Shown here piece after piece: positions 58,187 through 64,000 of a stretch of DNA of 64,000 bases; position 1 is the first letter of the stretch, and every line of letters starts with the position of its first letter. The stretch lies in NCBI GenBank assembly GCA_049519595.1, contig JBEKQP010000002.1:1-64000 (forward strand), given 5' to 3'. The notes beneath the pieces were generated by a model. It ran no database searches. It saw nothing but the letters and a program-made list of their open reading frames with translations, and was not told where the DNA came from. Both the position numbers and the translations under genes were made by a program. This DNA comes from CAWBRT01 sp049519595 (GTDB lineage Bacteria > Acidobacteriota > Terriglobia > Terriglobales > Acidobacteriaceae).

Positions 58187-59566
58187 CTACTCGCCGTCTT
58201 CTTTTTTCAATTTGCGCAGCAGCGATGTGGAGTGAATGCCGAGGATGCGCGCCGTCTGTGCCTTGTTGTTGCCGGTCGCCGCAAGTACCTCGTGAATGTA
58301 CCGCTGTTCGAGTTCCCTCAGGCTCACGAACTTCCCTTCAGGGCCAGCCGCGGAATTCGTTAAGGTTGGACTAACTGCGTGTTGGAACTGGTAGTCCCGT
58401 ATCTCTTCCGGCAGGCTGATGGCGTCGATTTCGCCCTCGGGTGTGAGAATCATGGTGCGCTCGATGACGTTCTTCAGTTCGCGGATATTCCCCGGCCACG
58501 GATATTGCGTCAGCAACTCGGCGGCGGCCGGCGTATAGCCGGCGAAGTTCCGCTTGAGTTCCGTGTTGTACTTCTTCATCATCTCGAGCGCCAACGGGAC
58601 GACATCTTCCCGACGGTCGCGCAGAGCGGGAATGTATAGCGGCATCACGTTCAGGCGGTAGAACAGATCCTCACGGAACTCGCCTCGCAGCACCGCTTCC
58701 TTCAGGTTCTTATTGGTCGCGGAGATCATGCGGACATCGACATTGATTGGTTTTGTTCCGCCAAGACGCAGGAAGCTGCTCTGTTCCAGCACCCGCAGCA
58801 GTTTCGCTTGCACGGTCACCGACATGTTGCCGATCTCGTCGAGAAACAATGTCCCGCCGTCCGCTTTTTCCAGCAGTCCTTCCTTGCGGCGCCGGGCGTC
58901 GGTAAAGGCGCCCTGTTCGTAGCCGAACAGTTCGCTCTCCAGCAGCGTGTCGGGCAGGGCGGCGCAGTTGATATCGACCAGCGGATTCTGCGCCCGCGGG
59001 CTGGCGTAGTGGATCGCCTTGGCCAGCACTTCTTTTCCCGTTCCGCTTTCGCCTTGGATCAGGACGGTAGTCCGATCGCTCTCGGCGGCCTTGCGGGCCA
59101 TCTCCAGCATCTCCCGATAGCCGGGATTCCGGGTGACAACTTTTCCGAAGTCGTATCGGCCCTGTTCGGTCTGCACCGAATCGCGCACCCGCACGTGCAG
59201 CGTGAGCATCTCGCTGGCACGGCGAACTGTGTTCAGCATGTCGACGATGTGGAACGGTTTAATCAGATAGTCGTAAGCACCCAGCTTCATCGACTCCACG
59301 GCACGATCCACCATGTGGTAAGCGCTCATCATCAGCACTACGGCCGCGCTGTTTCGCTTCTTGATCTGCCGCAGCACCTCGATCCCGTCGATGCCGGGCA
59401 ACACGACGTCCACCAATGCCAGTTCCGTCGCCTCTTCCTGGAAAAGCTTCAGACCTTCTTCGCCCGACATTGCCACGCGGACTTCATAGCCATCCCCTTG
59501 CAACGCGCGGCCAATGGTGCGCAGGGTAAGTGCTTCATCGTCGATAACCAGGATCGAATAAGCCAT
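58187..59566 (-). CDS. NtrC-family sigma-54 response regulator
   Basis: A 459-residue three-domain regulator. The receiver has Asp9/Asp10, Asp53 and Lys103; the AAA+ domain has GESGTGKE (172-179), LFLDEIGN and an arginine-finger region; a Fis-type helix-turn-helix ends the protein (NNKAQTARILGIHSTSLLRK). The sigma-54-contact loop reads GAFTDA (219-224) instead of GAFTGA. It lies between its likely kinase (59803) and its likely target operon (57898), with matching enhancer-like repeats in between. Confidence 0.92.
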   Translation of the reverse strand: MAYSILVIDDEALTLRTIGRALQGDGYEVRVAMSGEEGLKLFQEEATELALVDVVLPGIDGIEVLRQIKKRNSAAVVLMMSAYHMVDRAVESMKLGAYDYLIKPFHIVDMLNTVRRASEMLTLHVRVRDSVQTEQGRYDFGKVVTRNPGYREMLEMARKAAESDRTTVLIQGESGTGKEVLAKAIHYASPRAQNPLVDINCAALPDTLLESELFGYEQGAFTDARRRKEGLLEKADGGTLFLDEIGNMSVTVQAKLLRVLEQSSFLRLGGTKPINVDVRMISATNKNLKEAVLRGEFREDLFYRLNVMPLYIPALRDRREDVVPLALEMMKKYNTELKRNFAGYTPAAAELLTQYPWPGNIRELKNVIERTMILTPEGEIDAISLPEEIRDYQFQHAVSPTLTNSAAGPEGKFVSLRELEQRYIHEVLAATGNNKAQTARILGIHSTSLLRKLKKEDGE

Positions 59567-59710
59567 GAATCGTCCCTCTCTGTAATTCCATCCCGCGCTG
59601 GGGAACGACTTCTCGTTAGACCAGTTTAGCGAAAGGTGTAGTGGTCGAAGCAGCCGGGCAGTCTTTCATCCCCGGCGGTGAACGAGGAATACACGAATTC
59701 CTAAACTGCT

Positions 59711-59808
59711 CTAGACCGGATTCGCAGAAGCTGTGTCCGGTAAAGTAGCCGGGCTTTCAGCCCGGCGATGATCGTGCCGGATACACTGACTCTGAATCCG
59801 CTCTAGAT
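59711..59808. repeat. Dispersed palindromic repeat, copy A2 (inverted relative to A1)
   Basis: Nearly identical, in inverse orientation, to 2612-2709, with the same inner hairpin at 59748-59766 (GCCGGGCTTTCAGCCCGGC). Its CTCTAGA end supplies the TAG stop codon of the histidine-kinase gene. Confidence 0.85.
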
Positions 59809-60879
59809 AATAACTTCTTCGCTTTCGACAAAAGCGCCCTGCTGGCGAATCGGAAGCGTGAGCCGAACCGTCGTGCCGCGTCCCGGCAGGCTCTCCAGGC
59901 GGATGTCGCCGCCGTGGCTGTGCACGTAAGCCTGGCTGATGCTCAGCCCCAAGCCAGTCCCTTTGCCGCGCTTGGTGGTGAAGAACGGCTCGAAGACATG
60001 CGGCAGAATGTCGGCCGGTATTCCCGCTCCGTTGTCGGCAACGGCGATTTCGACGTTTTCCTCAAACTTGATTTTCGTCGCCGAGATCGTAATCCTGCCT
60101 CCCTCCGGCATCGCCTGCGCCGCATTCAGCAGCAGGTTCATCAGGATTTGCGAGAGCTGGTTGGCATCGGCGCTGATCATCGGCACATCTTCGGAAATCT
60201 CCGTCGCAACATGGATGTTCCGAAACATCGGCTGATGATGCAGGAAGTTCATGGTTTCGGTCACCATCCGCTCGACGCTGATTCGGCTGATGGTAAGCGG
60301 ACCCGGCCGCGCGTAGTTCAGCAACCCGCGCACCGCCGATGAAATCCGCTTCGCGCCTTCAATGCACTGTTCGATTTCGATCCGGCTATCTTCGTCCCGC
60401 GCATCCATCAGTTCCAGTTCAAGATGCGACAGCATGCCCAGCAACGGGTTATTAATCTCGTGGGCCGCGCCGAGCGCAAGCTGCGCCAAGGAAGCATACT
60501 TTTCGTATTCGGCAAGTTGAGCCTCGAACTGCATCTTCTGCTTGGCCAACTCGCGCTCTTCCTCCAGTTTTCTAAGCAACTCCTGCTGCGCCAGGTCGCG
60601 TTCGCGCTCGCGAACCGCCGCAAGCTCGCGGGCGCGCTGCAATTCGGCATTCACCCGCGACAGATCGCGATTGCGCATCGAGACGCCAGTTGCCACCAAT
60701 GCCAGCATGACGGCAATCCCGAACAAAATCGCGGTCTCAAACTGGACAAAGTCCGGCACCCAATTGGGTCTGGCCCAGCGCACCGACTCCGGAACCCCAG
60801 CCATCAACAGGCGTGGCAAGGCCACCACGGCGAACAACAATCCCCCGCAGACGATTCGGCTTTGCTTTTTGCAGGGCAC
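59803..60879 (-). CDS. Membrane histidine kinase
   Basis: A 358-residue sensor kinase. Two hydrophobic segments (about 9-27 and 48-66) enclose a very short periplasmic stretch, then a charged coiled coil (70-125) leads to the H-box with His140 (LGAAHEINNPL). The ATPase domain has the N-box (NQLSQILMNLLLNAAQ), DNGAGIP, FFTTKRGKGTGLGLSIS and GTTVRLTLP. With so little outside the membrane it may sense the membrane or quinone state (inference). It precedes the sigma-54 regulator. The GTG start at 60879 has no clear ribosome site, so the start is unsure. Confidence 0.88.
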   Translation of the reverse strand: MPCKKQSRIVCGGLLFAVVALPRLLMAGVPESVRWARPNWVPDFVQFETAILFGIAVMLALVATGVSMRNRDLSRVNAELQRARELAAVRERERDLAQQELLRKLEEERELAKQKMQFEAQLAEYEKYASLAQLALGAAHEINNPLLGMLSHLELELMDARDEDSRIEIEQCIEGAKRISSAVRGLLNYARPGPLTISRISVERMVTETMNFLHHQPMFRNIHVATEISEDVPMISADANQLSQILMNLLLNAAQAMPEGGRITISATKIKFEENVEIAVADNGAGIPADILPHVFEPFFTTKRGKGTGLGLSISQAYVHSHGGDIRLESLPGRGTTVRLTLPIRQQGAFVESEEVII

Positions 60880-60967
60880 TAGAGCAATTCCATAGTTGAT
60901 ATATTCCTACATATCACCGTCGGGCCGGACACCCGGGTCGTTGTCGCCTTAATTTACGCGGGTCTAA
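60879..60967. repeat. Possible degenerate dispersed repeat
   Basis: Begins CTAGAGCAATTCC and ends TTTACGCGGGTCTAAG, resembling the ends of the A-type repeat. The centre has CGGGCCGGACACCCGGG but not the A1 hairpin. Confidence 0.35.
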
Positions 60968-61089
60968 GCTGACTTCAACACCATTGTGCCGGAGGACACA
61001 GTGATAGTAATCGCCTGGGAAGGTCACTCTCAACCCCAAAATTCGTGGCGAATGGCTGCATGCCCGAAAACATCCGCCCGCCGGGCGAT

Positions 61090-62706
61090 TCAATGGCCGC
61101 CTACTCCGCCGCCTACTCCGCCGCCTCCCCGCAAATGCCGAGGCTTGCGCATGATCAGAATGAAGGGGACCATAATGAAGAACAGAATGCCCAGAAGCCG
61201 GAACGCCTTGACGAACGCGAGCATGGCTGCATGCTCTTGCACCATCCCGAACAGCACCCCATAGGCTTGCCTCGTCGCCGTCACATAATCAGACCCTTTG
61301 GACATGAACATCTCCCGGGCCGCGCTGATCATGCTTTGCGTGCTGAGGTTCCAGACGTTGACGTGCGCGCCAAGGACATTCGCATTGCTCTGCTCCGCGC
61401 GAGCCACCAGGGTAGTAACCGAGGCGATCCCGATGCTACCTCCGACGTTGCGCATCAGGTTGAAAATGCTGGTCGCGTTTCCCATTTCTTCCTTCGGGAT
61501 GGGATCGTTGGTGATGGTCGTCAGTGGAACAAACAACAAGCCCATCGCCGCTCCCTGGAGAATCTGCGGCCAGAAAATGTCCCAGTAACCCGCATCCAGG
61601 CTCAGGTTGCCGAGCAGCAGCAGCCCGGTTCCCGCCGCCAGGTATCCGACCAGGAGCAGCTTGCGCGGTTCGACCTTGCTCATCAGAATGCCGACGAGAG
61701 GCATGAACAGGAATGAACCCAAGCCGCGAGGCAGTACGGCCATCCCCGCCTGTAGCGCCGGATAGCCCATGAGCGTTTGCAACCAGATGGGTATCAGCAC
61801 GGTGCTGCCATAGAGCACGAAGCCCAAAACCGTCATCATGAATATGCCGGTGGCGTAGGTCCGGTTGCGGAATACCTTGAGATTGACCACCGGATCCCGG
61901 GTCATCAATTCGCGAATGATGAACCCCGTCAGGCCCAGCACCATCAGGACTGCCAGCACGACAATGAACTTTGAGCTGAACCAGTCTTCCTGCTGGCCTT
62001 TGTCGAGCATGATCTGGAGCCCCGACATACCAACGATCAGCAGGCCGAATCCCCAGTAGTCGATCCGGTTCGAGGTCCGCCGGATGTAGGAAGGATCGAA
62101 GACAAAGAGCTTCGCCATGACCGTGGCCGCTATGCCAATCGGCAAGTTAAGGTAGAAGATCCAGCGCCAGGAATAGGTGTCGGTAATCCATCCGCCGAGC
62201 ACCGGCCCGAGCATCGGCGCCACTACAATCCCTAACCCCCAGAATGCCATGGCTTTACCGCGATCCTGCGGTGGAAAGGCCTCGAGCATGATGGCTTGCG
62301 ATAGCGGCTGCAAACCGCCGCCGGTTGCTCCCTGGATGACGCGGAATACGATTAGCGTTTGCAGGTTAGGAGCCAGACCGCAGGCCAGCGAAGACACCGT
62401 GAACCCGAAGACCGAGGCCAGCAGGATGCGCTTGCGCCCAAAGTGATTGGAAAGCCAGCCGGCGATCGGCAAAACAATCGCGTTCGAGACCAGATACGAG
62501 GTCAGCACCCACGTCGTTTCGTCGACGGTGGCCGATAGATTTCCCGCGATATGCGGCAACGCCACGTTCACCACCGTGGTATCGAGCACCTCCATGAAGG
62601 TGCCCAACATCACCGCTATCGCGATAATCCAGGGATTGATCTCGGGATGCGCCCCGGGCACACCGTAGCCGTTCGGCGCCGATTCCGTGTTCGATCTCGC
62701 AGTCAT
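61090..62706 (-). CDS. DHA2-family (EmrB/QacA-type) drug efflux transporter
   Basis: A 538-residue MFS antiporter with about fourteen hydrophobic segments. LGTFMEVLDTTVVNVALPHI and GWLSNHFGRKRIL are the DHA2 motifs; GATGGGLQPLSQAIM and GPVLGGWITDTYSWRWIFYL are the antiporter motif region. The tail is glycine-rich (GGGGVGGGVGG). It pairs with the HlyD-type protein just upstream to form an EmrAB-like tripartite pump. Confidence 0.92.
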   Translation of the reverse strand: MTARSNTESAPNGYGVPGAHPEINPWIIAIAVMLGTFMEVLDTTVVNVALPHIAGNLSATVDETTWVLTSYLVSNAIVLPIAGWLSNHFGRKRILLASVFGFTVSSLACGLAPNLQTLIVFRVIQGATGGGLQPLSQAIMLEAFPPQDRGKAMAFWGLGIVVAPMLGPVLGGWITDTYSWRWIFYLNLPIGIAATVMAKLFVFDPSYIRRTSNRIDYWGFGLLIVGMSGLQIMLDKGQQEDWFSSKFIVVLAVLMVLGLTGFIIRELMTRDPVVNLKVFRNRTYATGIFMMTVLGFVLYGSTVLIPIWLQTLMGYPALQAGMAVLPRGLGSFLFMPLVGILMSKVEPRKLLLVGYLAAGTGLLLLGNLSLDAGYWDIFWPQILQGAAMGLLFVPLTTITNDPIPKEEMGNATSIFNLMRNVGGSIGIASVTTLVARAEQSNANVLGAHVNVWNLSTQSMISAAREMFMSKGSDYVTATRQAYGVLFGMVQEHAAMLAFVKAFRLLGILFFIMVPFILIMRKPRHLRGGGGVGGGVGGH

Positions 62707-62720
62707 GCCACGCCCGCGGG

Positions 62721-63941
62721 CTACTTGGTAATCACTGTCGGTACCACTGACATCCCCGGCCGCAGCAGATGATGAGGGTCTTGCCCAGCATCAAAAACCA
62801 TCTTGACCGGGATGCGCTGTACCACCTTCACGTAGTTGCCGGTGGCATTCTCCGGCGGAAGCAAGCTGAACCGTGCCCCCGTAGCGCCGCCGATACTGTC
62901 GACGTGCCCCTTCAGATCGCGATCATAGGCATCGACGTGAATCGTAGCTTCCTGCCCGGGCCGCATGTTCTTGAGCTGCGTCTCCTTAAAGTTGGCCGTG
63001 ACGTAGATATCCTGGACCAGCACCAACGCGGCTAATGGCTGGCCCGCTTGCACCACCTGCCCAACCTCCGCGCTGCGTTTGCTGACGATACCCGCCCCTG
63101 GCGCGCGCACGGTGGCGTATTGCAGATTGAGACGCGCCTGTTCCAGCGAGGCTTCGGCACGCTGCACCAGCGCTTCTGCCGATCCCGCTCGCGCGCGGAT
63201 CACTGCAACTTGCTGTGGCGCCGTTTCGGCCGTGCGGACCATGGCCTCCGCCTGAGCTACCTGGGCTTGTGCGGCGGCAACCGAGGCACGCGCCGCGTCG
63301 ACCGTGGCTTTCATCGACTGGTCAGAGGCAACCGCCGAATCATATTGCTGGCGCGAGATCTCGTCGCGCTGCACCAGTTCGCTCATACGCTCGAGGTCTT
63401 TGGACACTTTGACGTTGTTTGCTTCCGCTTCCCGTTCCCGGGCCAAGGCAGCCTCAACCTGCTTCTGGGCCGCATTGCGGGCCGCAAGCGCGTTCTGCAG
63501 TTGATTGGACGTGCTGGTATGGGTGATGGGGATGTTGGTCCCGGCCGCGACCGCTGTAGCCTTGGCATCGGCAAGATCGGCCTCGGCGTGCTGGATGGCG
63601 ACTTCATAGTCCTTCGGGTCGAATTGGACCAGCACCGCACCTTCATCGACAAATTGATTGTCACGATAGTTGACCGAAATGACCGTGCCGCTCACGCGGG
63701 CGCTGATCGGAGTGATGTGGCCATCGATCTGCGCATCATCCGTCGACTCACGGACCGCGTAGTACCTCCAAACCACGATCAGAGCCACCAGCAGGACGAT
63801 GCCGCCGATGAGAACCCCCCATTTCACGGCGGGATGTTCGCGCAGATAAGAGCGCGATCTGCTAGCTGGTGGCTTTTCCTGCCACTGCTCCTCCGGGCCC
63901 GGCTGATTCTCTCCCGTCGTCTCTGTCACGTTCTCTGCCAC
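62721..63941 (-). CDS. HlyD/EmrA-type membrane fusion protein
   Basis: A 406-residue periplasmic adaptor. One membrane anchor (WGVLIGGIVLLVALIVVWRY) is followed by a biotinyl-lipoyl-like half (ARVSGTVISVNYRDNQFVDE), a long alanine-rich coiled-coil hairpin, the second lipoyl half (ATVRAPGAGIVSKRSAEVGQ) and beta-barrel. The GTG at 63941 has GGAGGG upstream and lies one base past the stop of the preceding gene. It precedes the DHA2 transporter by 14 bases. Confidence 0.9.
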   Translation of the reverse strand: MAENVTETTGENQPGPEEQWQEKPPASRSRSYLREHPAVKWGVLIGGIVLLVALIVVWRYYAVRESTDDAQIDGHITPISARVSGTVISVNYRDNQFVDEGAVLVQFDPKDYEVAIQHAEADLADAKATAVAAGTNIPITHTSTSNQLQNALAARNAAQKQVEAALAREREAEANNVKVSKDLERMSELVQRDEISRQQYDSAVASDQSMKATVDAARASVAAAQAQVAQAEAMVRTAETAPQQVAVIRARAGSAEALVQRAEASLEQARLNLQYATVRAPGAGIVSKRSAEVGQVVQAGQPLAALVLVQDIYVTANFKETQLKNMRPGQEATIHVDAYDRDLKGHVDSIGGATGARFSLLPPENATGNYVKVVQRIPVKMVFDAGQDPHHLLRPGMSVVPTVITK

Positions 63942-63942
63942 C

Positions 63943-64000
63943 CTACTTCCCTCCAAGGAACTTTTTCGTCGCTTCTTCGGCGATGCCAAGCGCACGCGCC
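63943..64000 (-). CDS. C-terminal tail of an unidentified upstream gene
   Basis: The last 18 residues (ARALGIAEEATKKFLGGK) of a frame that ends one base before the HlyD start. Tight spacing implies an operon. A TetR-type regulator would be usual at this place, but so few residues prove nothing. Confidence 0.4.
   Translation of the reverse strand, partial: ARALGIAEEATKKFLGGK

Overview
The window is about 60% G+C bacterial DNA with no rRNA, tRNA, CRISPR array or transposase that I could find. Gene content (a full flagellar regulon with RpoN-type and FliA-type promoters, HDOD and PilZ proteins, an AddAB-like repair pair, a HybA/HybB-type redox operon) and short intergenic palindromes with GAA or TTTA loops suggest an Acidobacteriota (Terriglobia-like) soil bacterium. 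That taxonomic call is inference from style, not a database match.

Layout. 1-2.6 kb: end of a DASS/SLC13 anion transporter, a small pentapeptide-like repeat protein and an MFS transporter. 2.7-3.6 kb: two PilZ-domain proteins. 3.8-9.9 kb: an AddA-like helicase-nuclease and an AddB-like Fe-S nuclease. 10.1-12.7 kb: peptidase E and an ABC exporter. 13.0-16.9 kb: an OmpR-type regulator, a degenerate histidine kinase and two sigma-54 activators. 16.9-38.2 kb (plus strand): flgBC-fliEFGHIJ, fliK-flgDE, fliN-fliOPQR-flhBA-fliA-fliM-fliN(2), a zinc-ribbon/MshEN protein, HDOD, cheY and cheX. 38.2-49.6 kb (minus strand): fliC, an unknown gene, fliD-fliS-fliT-like, flgF-flgG-flgA-flgH-flgI-flgJ, flgM-flgN-like-flgK-flgL. 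49.9-52.7 kb (plus): flbD-motA-motB and a second HDOD protein. 52.8-60.9 kb (minus): a histidine kinase and sigma-54 response regulator upstream of an operon with a membrane-anchored GcvH-like protein, a four-cluster ferredoxin, a HybB/NrfD quinone-interacting membrane protein, a glutamate-dehydrogenase-like pseudoenzyme and a receiver protein. 61.1-64 kb: an EmrAB-type drug efflux pair and the tail of an upstream gene.

How it works together. The flagellar set is nearly complete for rod, rings, hook, filament, export gate and stator. FliA and FlgM are both encoded, and the sequence shows excellent FliA-type promoters (TAAA-N15-GCCGATAA/T) ahead of fliC and of flgM. GG-N10-GC elements of the RpoN type lie ahead of flgF, the first fliN, fliK and the second activator. 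The two adjacent activators are complementary: one has a receiver-like domain but no DNA-binding domain, the other has a DNA-binding domain but no receiver. No cheA, cheW or chemoreceptor gene is in the window.

The most unusual locus is the redox operon at 53.9-57.9 kb. It has its own RpoN-type promoter, phased upstream repeats and a dedicated two-component system, and it contains two proteins that look like catalytically disabled members of known enzyme families.
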